Below, one piece after another: positions 9,401-17,196 of a DNA stretch of 64,000 nt. Below the pieces are notes generated by a model. The model was not told the origin of the DNA and ran no database searches. It worked only from the letters and a program-made list of their open reading frames with translations. Every line of letters starts with the position of its first letter. Position 1 is the first letter of the stretch. Source of the DNA: Streptococcus mitis (GTDB lineage: Bacteria > Bacillota > Bacilli > Lactobacillales > Streptococcaceae); assembly GCF_001281025.1 (NCBI RefSeq), contig NZ_CP012646.1, positions 1,269,001 to 1,333,000 on the forward strand. Direction: 5' to 3'. A program made the translations under genes and the position numbers.

Positions 9401-10448
9401 TTTAGCAGCGGTTGAATCACAACTTCAAGCCTTGCAAGACTTTAATGATCGAACAGGTGTAACAACTGTAGAATACATCAAGTATTTCTACGAACACGTA
9501 AATGACGGTCGTTTGAGTGATGAACTTCGAAACAAAGTGGCTCAGTTGACTTGGACCTTGTATCAATCTCAATCCTTCCTTAAGGCAGCAGAATTGAACA
9601 AATTATTCCCAAACATCTATCAGGCAAAACAAGAAGTGGAAGAAGCTTTGAAAGCTCAACCAACTACTACTAAATCGACTCAGACAGTTCTAGATACTGA
9701 AAAAGTTGATAATCAAAGTGCCAAGACAGCTATTTATGGCTTCTTGAAAGAATTGTACGGAGACTTTATGCCTGAAGAACATGTCAATCATGTTAGCAAG
9801 GAAGAAGTAGAAAGCCGCTTGAGCAAGGCAAATCAACTCTTGGAACAAATCCAAGAAGAAGGAATCAGACAATCCTTGGCAGAAGAAGTAGAAAATCTCA
9901 AAGTTGCTACAAACAAGGCTGATGCAGACTTGGATGAAGTAAATAGTCAGGTAAAAGATGTCTTGACTCGTATCGCTAGCGCCCTTCAACAAGAGAAGGA
10001 AAATGCTGAGCAAGACCCTCAGACACTAGTACTCTATCAAAAACTCTACGATATTCTCATGTCGCTTCACTCTTATTTAGAAAACAACAAGGGTTCTGAT
10101 GCAGACTTTGATAAGGTGGATGCATTACTAGACCAACTTTCTGCTAAGAGTAAGGATAAAGCCGCTTTACTTGAATTGACAAAAGCTATCCTAGTTTTGA
10201 ATCAAGAAATCAAGTCAAAATCAAGCGCAAGTGAAGAAGCAACTCCAGCGACAAATGCTGAGGCAAATGGTGATAAGACCAGTGCTGAGAACCAACCAAA
10301 CGTAGTTGCAGAATCAAATAGTGAAACTGCAAGGGACGAAAACAAACCAAGCAACACAACAGATTCTAAACCTGCTGAATCATCTTCAGAAAAGGAAACA
10401 ACAGAATCTACAACAAGTATTGGAAATCAAGAAAAACCAGTAGAATAA
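6459..10448 (+). CDS. phtE: Histidine triad protein E, repeat-expanded chimeric variant
   Basis: A 1329-residue surface histidine triad protein, longer than the remembered PhtE of about 1039 residues. The signal region ends in LSLC. Nine HxxHxH motifs can be counted: HGDHYH, HGGHYH, HGDHYH, HGDHFH, four HGDHNH in a tandem array, and a final HGDHNH. The first ~490 residues match PhtE closely. Residues 447-668 are three 74-residue repeats, each ending in an Asp/His-rich linker (HDDDHDEDHHGHHHDEDHD), with a partial fourth unit. The C-terminal ~600 residues are helical, charged and unlike the PhtE ending I remember, with a Ser/Thr/Glu tail. The likely role is Zn2+ capture with AdcAII. Own promoter with an AdcR box. 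Confidence 0.88.
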   Translation: MKFSKKYIAAGSAVIVSLSLCAYALNQHRSQENKDNNRVSYVDGSQSSQKTENLTPDQVSQKEGIQAEQIVIKITDQGYVTSHGDHYHYYNGKVPYDALFSEELLMKDPNYQLKDADIVNEVKGGYIIKVDGKYYVYLKDTAHADNVRTKDEINRQKQEHVKDNEKVGSDVAVARSQGRYTTDDGYVFNPADIIEDTGDAYIVPHGGHYHYIPKSDLSASELAAAKAHLAGKNTQPSQLSYSSTASENNTQSTVQGLTSKPESKVENLQSLLKELYDSPSDKRYSESDGLVFDPAKIISRTPNGVAIPHGDHYHFIPYSKLSALEEKIARMVPIGGTGSTVSTNEKPHEVASSLGSLPSNPSILNNASSTLNKEIPSTSDGYIFNPKDIVEETATAYIVRHGDHFHYIPKSTVIGQPTLPNNGLTTPSPSLPVNPGVSHEEHEEGGHGFDANRIIAEDEAGFIMSHGDHNHYFFKKDLTADQIKAAQDHLKGASPAKPNPAHDDDHDEDHHGHHHDEDHDHGFDANRIIAEDEAGFIMSHGDHNHYFFKKDLTADQIKAAQDHLKGASPATPNPAHDDDHDEDHHGHHHDEDHDHGFDANRIIAEDEAGFIMSHGDHNHYFFKKDLTADQIKAAQDHLKGASPATPNPAHDDDHDEDHHGHHHDEDHDHGFDADRVISEDEQGFVMSHGDHNHYFFKKDLTAEQIKAAQDHLKTHHDAEPVKPLAKTVESFSRDASDEEKIAYISKTYGVPLEAIRISNGFFVFGNPDQAYDPTHIHPYAVRKEHVRIPLQTGNPELDFLNELYTTALRDGVSPYSLQVENGSFVIPHGDHNHYIKVQTKGYEVALKNKIPALQSNYQPGAFDEKAVLAKVDQLLADSRSIYKDKPIEQRQIELALGQFTENMKKLATNSTAGYLATLDLFDKQYIHIDESVKPVETSALDKKYQALIDKINTLDTDTFGLPKKDLLVRLQEAKLAKDEAALAAVESQLQALQDFNDRTGVTTVEYIKYFYEHVNDGRLSDELRNKVAQLTWTLYQSQSFLKAAELNKLFPNIYQAKQEVEEALKAQPTTTKSTQTVLDTEKVDNQSAKTAIYGFLKELYGDFMPEEHVNHVSKEEVESRLSKANQLLEQIQEEGIRQSLAEEVENLKVATNKADADLDEVNSQVKDVLTRIASALQQEKENAEQDPQTLVLYQKLYDILMSLHSYLENNKGSDADFDKVDALLDQLSAKSKDKAALLELTKAILVLNQEIKSKSSASEEATPATNAEANGDKTSAENQPNVVAESNSETARDENKPSNTTDSKPAESSSEKETTESTTSIGNQEKPVE
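7797..8600 (+). repeat. 222-bp in-frame tandem repeats in phtE
   Basis: Units start at 7797, 8019, 8241 and 8463, an exact 222-bp (74-codon) period. The first three are almost identical at DNA level (an AAA/ACA difference in the linker is visible); the fourth diverges and is partial. Each unit carries one HGDHNH triad and one His/Asp-rich linker. Confidence 0.97.
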
Positions 10449-10451
10449 AAA

Positions 10452-10492
10452 GAAAGGCGAAGTAGCTGAGCTACCTCGTCTTTTTAGTCTTT
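10452..10492. terminator. Bidirectional terminator between phtE and pepT
   Basis: GGCGAAGTAGC pairs with GCTACCTCGTC (one mismatch) around TGA. A runs lie on one side and T runs on the other, so it can serve both convergent genes. Confidence 0.7.
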
Positions 10493-11707
10493 ATAAGCTA
10501 CGATACCAATAATGGTATCAACTGCACGTTCCATGGTCTGAAGGCTGACGTATTCAAAACGTCCGTGCATATTTTCTCCACCCGCAAAGATATTAGGAGT
10601 TGGGATTCCCATAAAGGAAATCTTAGAGCCGTCTGTCCCTCCACGGATTGGTTCGATTATAGGAGTAATCCCCAAATCTTCCATAACTGCTTTGGCAATG
10701 GTAATTGGAGTCATATCTTTTTCAATGACTTCTTTCATATTGTAGTACTGGTCTGTCAAGTTTAGGGTGACACGGTCGCTACCAAGTTCTTGATTCATCT
10801 TATCAGCGATAGACTGCATTGCTGCTTTACGAGCTTCAAAGGCATCTTTTTCAAAATCACGAATGATGTAGCTTGCACGCGCCTCTTCGACACTACCTGT
10901 CACATCCATTAAATGATAGAAACCTTGGTAACCTTCAGTTAACTCAGGTCTGTCATTCTCTGGAAGTTGATTGTGAAAATCAATTGCTAGCTGAAGGGCA
11001 TTGACCATCTGACCTTTTGCGGTACCAGGGTGGACATTGCGTCCTTGGAAATGTAACTCAGCACCAGCTGCTGAGAAGGTCTCGTACTGAAGTTCACCTA
11101 ATGGGCCACCATCGACTGTGTAGGCAAAATCAACATCAAAATCTTCTGCATCAAATTTATTAGCACCAACACCGATTTCCTCATCTGGACCAAAACCAAC
11201 ACGAATCTCACAGTGTTTGATTTCAGGATGAGTATCCAGATATTCAATGGCTGTCATAATCTCAGCAATCCCTGACTTGTCATCAGCTCCTAGTAAGGTT
11301 GTTCCATCTGTTGTGATGAGTGTTTGTCCTGGATATTTTTCAAGGCTCTTAAAGTCAGCTGGATCGAGTTTGAAACCAGAATTTCCTAGTTCAATCACAC
11401 CACCATCGTAGTTTTCAATTACCTGTGGATTGACTCCTTCGGCATTAAAATCAGCAGTATCCATGTGAGATATAAAGCCAATCTTACGTGTTAAAGACGG
11501 ATCGTTGGCTGGCAAGGTACCAATCGCAAAACCATTTGGAAGGTAGTAGACGTTTTGAAGTCCAACACGTTTCATTTCTGGAATCAGGACATTGGTCGCG
11601 AAATCAACCTGACTCTGCGTACTTGGAGTAGTAGTAGAGTGTTCATCAGAGCGCGTATTGACCTTAACGTAGGTTAAGAAGTGGTCCAAGAGATTGGGAT
11701 AAGTCAT
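10484..11707 (-). CDS. pepT: Peptidase T (tripeptide aminopeptidase)
   Basis: A 407-residue cytoplasmic dizinc aminopeptidase of family M20B that removes the N-terminal residue from tripeptides. Metal-site motifs are present: SHMDTAD (His about 81), [10 protein letters not shown] with the bridging Asp, and PDEEIGVG with the catalytic and metal Glu. The C-terminal metal ligand lies in the region [15 protein letters not shown]. Length is normal. AAAGGAG lies just upstream of the start. It is transcribed on its own, convergent with phtE and divergent from hemH, and serves peptide nutrition. Confidence 0.95.
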   Translation of the reverse strand: MTYPNLLDHFLTYVKVNTRSDEHSTTTPSTQSQVDFATNVLIPEMKRVGLQNVYYLPNGFAIGTLPANDPSLTRKIGFISHMDTADFNAEGVNPQVIENYDGGVIELGNSGFKLDPADFKSLEKYPGQTLITTDGTTLLGADDKSGIAEIMTAIEYLDTHPEIKHCEIRVGFGPDEEIGVGANKFDAEDFDVDFAYTVDGGPLGELQYETFSAAGAELHFQGRNVHPGTAKGQMVNALQLAIDFHNQLPENDRPELTEGYQGFYHLMDVTGSVEEARASYIIRDFEKDAFEARKAAMQSIADKMNQELGSDRVTLNLTDQYYNMKEVIEKDMTPITIAKAVMEDLGITPIIEPIRGGTDGSKISFMGIPTPNIFAGGENMHGRFEYVSLQTMERAVDTIIGIVAYKD

Positions 11708-11860
11708 AAAAAACTCCTTTTGAATTCATTTTTTCCATTGTATCATAGAAAAGAGAGAAAAACAAAAGACTGAAGTTAGGGAAATTCACTATGTTGGCGT
11801 TTACTTATCAACGAATTAATGATAAAATAAACTTGATAAAAATATCACAAGGAAGCGATT

Positions 11861-12955
11861 ATGAAAAAAGCAATTTTAATGATGACCTTTGGTTCGCCAG
11901 AAGAGATTACCTTTGAAGGTGTGGCTGATTTTTTCACAAATATTCGTCGTGGAGTGAGACCTCAAGACCACGAGATTCAAACACTCTATGATAATTATGT
12001 ACTTATTGGAGGTACGCCTCTGCAAAGAATTACCCGTGAAGAAGTTGCCTTAGTAGAAGCTAGACTGGGGAATGAGTATAGTGTCTATTTTGCCAATAAA
12101 TTTTCCAGACCTTTTATTCCAGATGTGATTGGTCAGATGGAAGCAGACGGCATTGAACAGTGTATTTGCCTGATTTTGGAGCCTCATTATTCGTTCTACT
12201 CTGTCATGGGATACGAGAAATTTTTAGAAAGCAAACAAATTAAATTTTTAGTTATCAAGGACTGGTATCAAGAAGAAGCGCTCTTAAACTATTGGGCAGA
12301 TGAAATTGCTAAGATTTTAAAAGAAGAAGTAAAGCAGGATAGCTTTAAAGTCATCTTTTCAGCCCACAGTGTGCCCATTTTTGCCTTGGATTTTGGAGAT
12401 CCTTATATCGATCAAATTTTTGAAAATAGCAAGTTAGTTGCTGAAAAACTAGGTTTGAGTTCTGAGCAATATACAAATACCTGGCAAAGTGAGAGTGATA
12501 TCGGGATTCCATGGATTAAGCCAGATGTCTTGGAGTATCTTAGAGAGCAGAAAGAACATCCAGACCATTATATTTTTGTTCCTATCAGTTTTATTAGTGA
12601 GCACATTGAAGTCTTGTTTGACAATGATGTGGAATGTTATGACTTGTGTCAGGAATTGGGGGTGAACTATCATCGTCCACCAATGCCAAATACAGATTCT
12701 CGTTTGATTGATGCTTTGATTAGTACAGTCAGAGCTAATGGACATCAAGAATTTAAGGAATTTCTCCCAGAAGAAGAAACCTTTGATGAATTAGTTCCTT
12801 CGGATGAAACTAAAAATATTTTAGATGAATCACAAGACCTACAAATGCCAGAATTTGTGAAAAAATTGATTGAGAAAAAAGGTCGGGAAAATGTTAAAAT
12901 GCCTTATCTTATCAAGAGAATGCTTGAAAAAGCAGGCAAGTTACCAAAAGAGTAA
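11861..12955 (+). CDS. hemH: Ferrochelatase (coproporphyrin ferrochelatase)
   Basis: A 364-residue protein that inserts Fe2+ into a porphyrin. The catalytic His169 lies in SAHSVP and the acidic partner Glu247 in [12 protein letters not shown]; the TWQSESD segment is also conserved. In Gram-positive bacteria the substrate is usually coproporphyrin III. No other heme synthesis gene is visible around it and streptococci generally lack the pathway, so it is an orphan enzyme in this genus. The C-terminal ~50 residues are charged and extend beyond the minimal fold. The start has AAGGAAG upstream. pepT is divergent, mscL convergent. Confidence 0.93.
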   Translation: MKKAILMMTFGSPEEITFEGVADFFTNIRRGVRPQDHEIQTLYDNYVLIGGTPLQRITREEVALVEARLGNEYSVYFANKFSRPFIPDVIGQMEADGIEQCICLILEPHYSFYSVMGYEKFLESKQIKFLVIKDWYQEEALLNYWADEIAKILKEEVKQDSFKVIFSAHSVPIFALDFGDPYIDQIFENSKLVAEKLGLSSEQYTNTWQSESDIGIPWIKPDVLEYLREQKEHPDHYIFVPISFISEHIEVLFDNDVECYDLCQELGVNYHRPPMPNTDSRLIDALISTVRANGHQEFKEFLPEEETFDELVPSDETKNILDESQDLQMPEFVKKLIEKKGRENVKMPYLIKRMLEKAGKLPKE

Positions 12956-12960
12956 AGAAA

Positions 12961-12991
12961 AAAGGATTTAGCTTTGTTCTAGATCCTTTTA
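12961..12991. terminator. Terminator between hemH and mscL
   Basis: AAAGGAT and ATCCTTT pair across a short imperfect stem with T and A runs on the two sides; probably shared by the convergent genes. Confidence 0.6.
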
Positions 12992-12996
12992 ATTGA

Positions 12997-13377
12997 TTAT
13001 TTTTTCTCAAGAAGAGCTTTGATTTCTTGAAGTACTTCCAACTCAGTTGGACCAGCTGGAGCTTCCTCAGCAGCTTCTTCTTTTTTAGTAAGGCTTTGAG
13101 CTTTTTCCATAGCTTTAATAACGAAGAAGAGAACAGTACCTACAACAAGGAAGTTGATAATAGCACTCAAGAATTTACCATATGTAACACCATTCCATGC
13201 AAGCTCAGCGATGTTTTGTACTTTCGCAGCTTCCAAGGCTGGGTTCAATAGAAGTGGAGTGATGATATCGTTAACGAATGAAGTTACGATAGCACCAAAA
13301 GCAGAGGCAATGATCACACCGACAGCAAGGTCAACAACATTACCACGAAGCAAAAATGCTTTAAGATCTTTTAACAT
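12997..13377 (-). CDS. mscL: Large-conductance mechanosensitive channel
   Basis: A pentameric membrane channel that opens under membrane tension to release solutes during osmotic downshock. The first helix shows the conserved FLLRGNVVDLAVGVIIASAFG; the second is about residues 70-95, followed by a charged C-terminal helix bundle ending in LLEKK. I take the second ATG (126 residues) because AAGGA sits 9 bases before it and only 3 before the ATG at 13383. The longer form (128 residues) remains possible. Single gene. Confidence 0.92.
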   Translation of the reverse strand: MLKDLKAFLLRGNVVDLAVGVIIASAFGAIVTSFVNDIITPLLLNPALEAAKVQNIAELAWNGVTYGKFLSAIINFLVVGTVLFFVIKAMEKAQSLTKKEEAAEEAPAGPTELEVLQEIKALLEKK

Positions 13378-13459
13378 TTTCATAATTCCTTTCCAAAATT
13401 TTTACTCTTGATTATATATTAATTAAGAAGTTCTTGCAAGCAATATGCTTAATTTTTTC

Positions 13460-13891
13460 TTATTTTTTAAAAATAAATACCTTACTAAAAATATAATTGA
13501 GGATAATTATCAAGAATTGTGAAATAACGGTTTCAATACTATTAACCTTGTCTATATTATTATTTACAAATTGTCCGATAATATTAGGAAACTGAGTTAC
13601 AAAGAGAAAAGTTAAAAACAAGTCTAAAAGAAAAGTAGAAAGACGTGCTAGAGTAAATTTTACTAAACGCCTTGGCCAATTCTGCCTAACTTGCTTAAAT
13701 ACAAGTCTATCATTTGTAACAAAGGCAAAGAGGATACCGATACTATTTGCTAGTACAGTAGCAAGCAGTTCTTTATGGGTTAATTGATAAATGACTAATC
13801 GGGATAGAATGGAGACAAGAGTAGTTGCTATACCAAAAAAGAGATAGGCTAAGAGCTCATTCTCGAAGAGACTTTGAATGCGTTTTTTCAT
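13460..13891 (-). CDS. GtrA-family membrane protein
   Basis: A 143-residue protein with four predicted transmembrane segments and basic ends, typical of the GtrA/DPMS1 family. Members are proposed to move lipid-linked sugars across the membrane; the substrate is unknown here. No Shine-Dalgarno sequence precedes the ATG; instead a TGCTATACT extended -10 on the minus strand ends 6 bp before it (see findings). Divergent from queT. Confidence 0.85.
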   Translation of the reverse strand: MKKRIQSLFENELLAYLFFGIATTLVSILSRLVIYQLTHKELLATVLANSIGILFAFVTNDRLVFKQVRQNWPRRLVKFTLARLSTFLLDLFLTFLFVTQFPNIIGQFVNNNIDKVNSIETVISQFLIIILNYIFSKVFIFKK

Positions 13892-13923
13892 ACTTTTAGT
13901 ATAGCATAACGCAAGTTATTGTG

Positions 13924-13929
13924 CTATAC
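13924..13929 (+). promoter_or_regulatory. Extended -10 of the queT promoter
   Basis: TGCTATACT (13921-13929) is an extended -10 about 25 bp before the riboswitch. The same nonamer occurs on the opposite strand (13898-13906), making a back-to-back promoter pair. Confidence 0.65.
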
Positions 13930-13952
13930 TAGTAAGGTTGATTCAAGCAACT

Positions 13953-14010
13953 CTTGGTGCTTAGCTTCTTTCACCAAGCATATTATACGCGGGAAACCGC
14001 CAAAGGAGAA
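13953..14010 (+). ncRNA. preQ1-II riboswitch (COG4708 motif)
   Basis: The sequence from CTTGGTGCTTAGC to CCGCCAAAGGAG matches the class II preQ1 aptamer known from streptococci. Helix CTTGGTG/CACCAAG, the conserved CATATTA segment, the small GCGG-GAAA-CCGC hairpin and the pseudoknot-forming 3' end are all visible. The AAAGGAG ribosome site (14002-14008) is part of the pseudoknot, so bound preQ1 would hide it and reduce translation of queT. Confidence 0.95.
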
Positions 14011-14013
14011 AAG

Positions 14014-14523
14014 ATGAAAAAATTAACTATTCGTGATGTTGCAGATATTGCAATCGTCGCTGCTATCTATGTCGTTTTGACTGTTACACCGCCCCTAAAT
14101 GCCATCAGCTATGGTGCTTATCAGTTTCGTATTTCAGAAATGATGAACTTTATGGCTTTTTACAATCCTAAGTATATCATTGGAGTTACCATCGGTTGTA
14201 TGATTGCTAATTTCTTTAGCTTCGGACTGCTAGATGTCTTTGTTGGTGGTGGATCAACCCTAGTATTCCTTAGTCTAGGTGTTTGGCTTTTTGCAAAATA
14301 CAGCAAAGATTACCTCTTTAATGGATTAATTCGAAAAGATCATTTCTTCTTTTCAATCCTCTTTTCAATTTCCATGTTTACCATCGCTGCAGAGTTGAAT
14401 ATCGTAGCGCAATTACCATTTTTCCTTACTTGGTTCACAACAGGAATTGGTGAATTTGCCTCATTAATTATTGGTGCGATTATCATTGGTAAAATTGGTC
14501 GTCGAATCGATTTAAGCAAATAG
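14014..14523 (+). CDS. queT: QueT preQ0/queuosine-precursor transporter (ECF S component)
   Basis: A 169-residue membrane protein of the QueT family, the substrate-binding S component of an energy-coupling-factor importer for queuosine precursors used in tRNA modification. Helices are visible throughout; the segments GAYQFRISEMMNFMAFYNP and FVGGGSTLVF are characteristic. The ATG at 14014 is chosen because it is the one controlled by the riboswitch ribosome site; in-frame upstream ATG and TTG codons would place coding sequence across the aptamer. The ECF ATPases and T component are not in this window. Confidence 0.94.
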   Translation: MKKLTIRDVADIAIVAAIYVVLTVTPPLNAISYGAYQFRISEMMNFMAFYNPKYIIGVTIGCMIANFFSFGLLDVFVGGGSTLVFLSLGVWLFAKYSKDYLFNGLIRKDHFFFSILFSISMFTIAAELNIVAQLPFFLTWFTTGIGEFASLIIGAIIIGKIGRRIDLSK

Positions 14524-14530
14524 AAGAAGA

Positions 14531-14559
14531 TAAGCTAGGTGGCTCTTACCTGGCTTTTT
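14531..14559 (+). terminator. Terminator after queT
   Basis: AAGCTAGGT pairs with ACCTGGCTT over 9 bp (one G-U), followed by TTTTT. Confidence 0.85.
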
Positions 14560-14583
14560 CTTATGGAAAATTTCTAAGGAAAC

Positions 14584-14612
14584 TTGACAAGTTTTTCTAA
14601 CTATAGTATACT
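14584..14612 (+). promoter_or_regulatory. tRNA-Thr promoter
   Basis: TTGACA (14584-14589), a 17-bp spacer and TATACT (14607-14612), 10 bp before the mature tRNA. Confidence 0.9.
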
Positions 14613-14622
14613 TCTTAAGTAA

Positions 14623-14695
14623 GCTGATTTAGCTCAGTTGGCAGAGCGCATCCATGGTAAGGATGAGGTCGCCGGTTCAATCCCGGCAATTAGCA
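14623..14695 (+). tRNA. tRNA-Thr (anticodon GGT)
   Basis: A full cloverleaf: acceptor GCTGATT/AATTAGC, D arm GCTC/GAGC, anticodon stem CATCC/GGATG with loop ATGGTAA (anticodon GGT) and T arm GCCGG/CCGGC around TTCAATC. The 3' CCA is not encoded. It has its own promoter, and a terminator hairpin lies just after it. Confidence 0.96.
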
Positions 14696-14706
14696 TAAAA
14701 TAGACA

Positions 14707-14737
14707 GAAAAGCCCTTGATTTACAAGGGTTTTTGTT
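14707..14737 (+). terminator. Terminator after tRNA-Thr
   Basis: CCCTTG and CAAGGG form a stem with an ATTTA-type loop, then TTTTTG. Confidence 0.8.
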
Positions 14738-14806
14738 ATGTATGCATCAAATGTTTCAAAGATATTTCTATTCAGCTGTGTAAATGAAACTAAAGAGTTT
14801 CGTCTG

Positions 14807-14835
14807 TTGACAAAAGTGATTCTCTTTAGTAGAAT
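14807..14835 (+). promoter_or_regulatory. Promoter of the asd-type small RNA
   Basis: TTGACA (14807-14812), a 17-bp spacer and TAGAAT (14830-14835). No open reading frame follows before the terminator. Confidence 0.85.
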
Positions 14836-14841
14836 AGAAGA

Positions 14842-14987
14842 TGCGATGAGTCGATAGGTAGTCTTCGGACTACTATTGAGCATAAGGAGGTCATAACGCA
14901 GGAGCGGACCTTGATGAGTTGTGTGAACCTGCTCATCACATGAAGATGCCTCTTAGTCCCTGGTCTAACGACTGGGGATTTTTATTT
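14842..14987 (+). ncRNA. Small RNA upstream of asd (asd RNA motif candidate)
   Basis: A promoter-driven, non-coding stretch of about 145 nt ending in a terminator. Elements in order: a TAGTC-TTCG-GACTA hairpin near the 5' end (about 14856-14877), a central segment with AAGGAGGTC, a second stem TGATGAG/CTCATCA (14913-14940), and the 9-bp terminator stem TCCCTGGTC/GACTGGGGA (14957-14978) with a T run. Size and location agree with the asd RNA motif of lactic acid bacteria, reported as a ~170-nt transcript in S. pyogenes. Function is unknown. The separate promoter of asd at 15009 suggests a free-standing RNA rather than a leader. Confidence 0.75.
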
Positions 14988-15008
14988 TCCAAAAAAAGAT
15001 GAAAATGC

Positions 15009-15037
15009 TTTGCAATTCATGGAAAAAGTAGTATAAT
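15009..15037 (+). promoter_or_regulatory. asd promoter
   Basis: TTTGCA (15009-15014), a 17-bp spacer and TATAAT (15032-15037), after the small-RNA terminator. Confidence 0.75.
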
Positions 15038-15082
15038 ACATCTATTATAGAAATTTTTAGAAAATTCCGAAAGAGGTTATTT

Positions 15083-16159
15083 ATGGGATATACAGTTGCT
15101 GTAGTCGGCGCGACAGGTGCTGTCGGAGCTCAGATGATAAAAATGTTGGAAGAATCAACACTTCCAATCGATAAAATCCGTTTACTTGCTTCTGCACGTT
15201 CAGCAGGCAAGACTTTGAAATTTAAAGACCAAGATATTACGATTGAAGAAACAACTGAAACAGCTTTTGAAGGAGTTGATATTGCTCTCTTTTCAGCAGG
15301 TGGTTCTACATCAGCTAAATATGCACCATACGCAGTTAAAGCTGGTGCGGTAGTAGTAGATAATACATCTTACTTCCGTCAAAATCCAGATGTTCCATTG
15401 GTTGTTCCAGAGGTTAATGCTCATGCACTTGACGCCCACAACGGTATCATTGCCTGCCCTAACTGTTCAACAATTCAAATGATGGTGGCTCTTGAGCCAG
15501 TTCGCCAAAAATGGGGCTTGGACCGTATCATTGTTTCAACTTACCAAGCAGTTTCAGGTGCTGGTATGGGAGCAATTCTTGAGACACAACGTGAACTTCG
15601 TGAAGTCTTGAATGATGGAGTGAAACCACGTGATTTACATGCCGAAATCTTGCCTTCAGGTGGGGACAAGAAACATTATCCTATCGCCTTCAATGCTCTT
15701 CCACAAATCGATGTCTTCACTGACAATGATTACACTTACGAAGAGATGAAGATGACTAAGGAAACTAAGAAAATTATGGAAGATGATAGCATTGCAGTAT
15801 CTGCAACATGTGTGCGTATTCCAGTCTTGTCAGCTCACTCTGAGTCAGTTTATATCGAAACAAAAGAAGTGGCTCCAATTGAAGAAGTAAAAGCAGCTAT
15901 CGCAGCCTTCCCAGGTGCTGTTCTCGAAGATGATGTAGCCCATCAAATCTATCCTCAAGCCATCAATGCAGTTGGTTCACGTGATACCTTTGTTGGTCGT
16001 ATCCGTAAAGACTTGGATGCTGAAAAAGGAATTCACATGTGGGTTGTTTCAGACAATCTGCTCAAAGGTGCTGCTTGGAACTCAGTTCAGATTGCAGAAA
16101 CTCTTCACGAACGTGGCTTGGTTCGTCCAATAGCTGAATTGAAATTTGAATTAAAATAG
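15083..16159 (+). CDS. asd: Aspartate-semialdehyde dehydrogenase
   Basis: A 358-residue enzyme that reduces aspartyl phosphate to aspartate semialdehyde with NADPH, at the branch to lysine, methionine and threonine and to cell-wall precursors. The N-terminal Rossmann motif is [12 protein letters not shown]. The catalytic Cys128 lies in CPNCSTIQM, and the substrate-binding [17 protein letters not shown] segment and the His in SAHSESVY are present. Normal length. AAAGAGG precedes the ATG. dapA follows 55 bp later, so the two probably form one transcript partly separated by a weak hairpin. Confidence 0.97.
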   Translation: MGYTVAVVGATGAVGAQMIKMLEESTLPIDKIRLLASARSAGKTLKFKDQDITIEETTETAFEGVDIALFSAGGSTSAKYAPYAVKAGAVVVDNTSYFRQNPDVPLVVPEVNAHALDAHNGIIACPNCSTIQMMVALEPVRQKWGLDRIIVSTYQAVSGAGMGAILETQRELREVLNDGVKPRDLHAEILPSGGDKKHYPIAFNALPQIDVFTDNDYTYEEMKMTKETKKIMEDDSIAVSATCVRIPVLSAHSESVYIETKEVAPIEEVKAAIAAFPGAVLEDDVAHQIYPQAINAVGSRDTFVGRIRKDLDAEKGIHMWVVSDNLLKGAAWNSVQIAETLHERGLVRPIAELKFELK

Positions 16160-16170
16160 TCATATCGTTT

Positions 16171-16196
16171 AGGAGTTCAGATGAACTCCTTCTTTG
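16171..16196 (+). terminator. Hairpin between asd and dapA (weak terminator)
   Basis: AGGAGTTC and GAACTCCT form a perfect 8-bp stem with an AGAT loop but only a short, interrupted T run, so partial read-through into dapA is likely. Confidence 0.5.
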
Positions 16197-16214
16197 AAAT
16201 AGAGAGGTGTTTTC

Positions 16215-17150
16215 ATGTCTTATCAAGATTTAAAAGAGTGTAAAATCATCACGGCCTTTATTACCCCCTTCCATGAGGATGGTTCCATCAACTTCGATGC
16301 TATTCCAGCCTTGATTGAGCATTTATTGGACCATCATACGGATGGAATTCTTCTCGCAGGGACCACTGCTGAGAGTCCAACCTTGACCCATGATGAGGAG
16401 TTGGAACTGTTTGCGGCTGTACAAAAGATTGTCAATGGACGTGTGCCTTTGATTGCGGGTGTGGGTACCAATGATACGCGTGACTCTATCGAGTTTGTCA
16501 AAGAAGTAGCAGAATTTGGTGGTTTCGCAGCTGGGCTTGCTATTGTTCCTTACTACAACAAACCTTCTCAAGAAGGAATGTATCAGCATTTTAAGGCGAT
16601 TGCAGATGCTTCTGACCTACCAATTATTATCTATAACATTCCAGGTCGTGTGGTTGTCGAATTGACTCCAGAAACTATGCTTCGTTTGGCTGATCATCCA
16701 AATATTATCGGTGTCAAAGAATGTACTAGCTTGGCCAATATGGCTTACCTGATTGAACACAAGCCAGAAGAGTTCTTGGTCTACACTGGTGAGGACGGAG
16801 ATGCTTTCCATGCCATGAACCTTGGTGCTGACGGGGTTATTTCTGTTGCATCCCATACAAATGGGGATGAAATGCACGAGATGTTTACTGCCATTGCAGA
16901 AAGTGATATGAAGACAGCTGCAGCTATTCAACGCAAGTTCATTCCTAAAGTTAATGCTCTCTTCTCTTATCCAAGTCCTGCTCCTGTTAAGGCAGTTCTG
17001 AACTATATGGGATTTGAAGCTGGACCAACTCGTCTACCTCTTGTTCCAGCACCAGAAGAAGATGCCAAACGCATTGTCAAGGTTGTTGTAGATGGCGACT
17101 ACGAAGCAACTAAGGCAACTGTAACAGGAGTCTTAAGACCAGATTACTAA
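16215..17150 (+). CDS. dapA: 4-hydroxy-tetrahydrodipicolinate synthase
   Basis: A 311-residue TIM-barrel enzyme of the NAL/DapA family that condenses pyruvate with aspartate semialdehyde, the first committed step of lysine and diaminopimelate synthesis. The Schiff-base Lys168 is in GVKECTS, Tyr140 in IYNIPGR, and the GTTAE substrate loop is present ([10 protein letters not shown]). It uses the product of asd directly upstream. A ribosome site (GAGAGGTG) precedes the ATG. A strong terminator shared with mnmE follows. Confidence 0.97.
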   Translation: MSYQDLKECKIITAFITPFHEDGSINFDAIPALIEHLLDHHTDGILLAGTTAESPTLTHDEELELFAAVQKIVNGRVPLIAGVGTNDTRDSIEFVKEVAEFGGFAAGLAIVPYYNKPSQEGMYQHFKAIADASDLPIIIYNIPGRVVVELTPETMLRLADHPNIIGVKECTSLANMAYLIEHKPEEFLVYTGEDGDAFHAMNLGADGVISVASHTNGDEMHEMFTAIAESDMKTAAAIQRKFIPKVNALFSYPSPAPVKAVLNYMGFEAGPTRLPLVPAPEEDAKRIVKVVVDGDYEATKATVTGVLRPDY

Positions 17151-17158
17151 TAAAGACA

Positions 17159-17195
17159 ATAAAATCCATGACCGCAAGAACGATCATGGATTTTT
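17159..17195. terminator. Bidirectional terminator between dapA and mnmE
   Basis: AAAATCCATGA pairs with TCATGGATTTT; A and T runs flank the stem so it can act on both convergent genes. Confidence 0.85.
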
Positions 17196-17196
17196 C

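Noticed and set aside
14677..14883. A 68-codon minus-strand frame after tRNA-Thr
   Set aside because: It lies across a tRNA end, a terminator and the small-RNA promoter; no ribosome site and no recognisable product.
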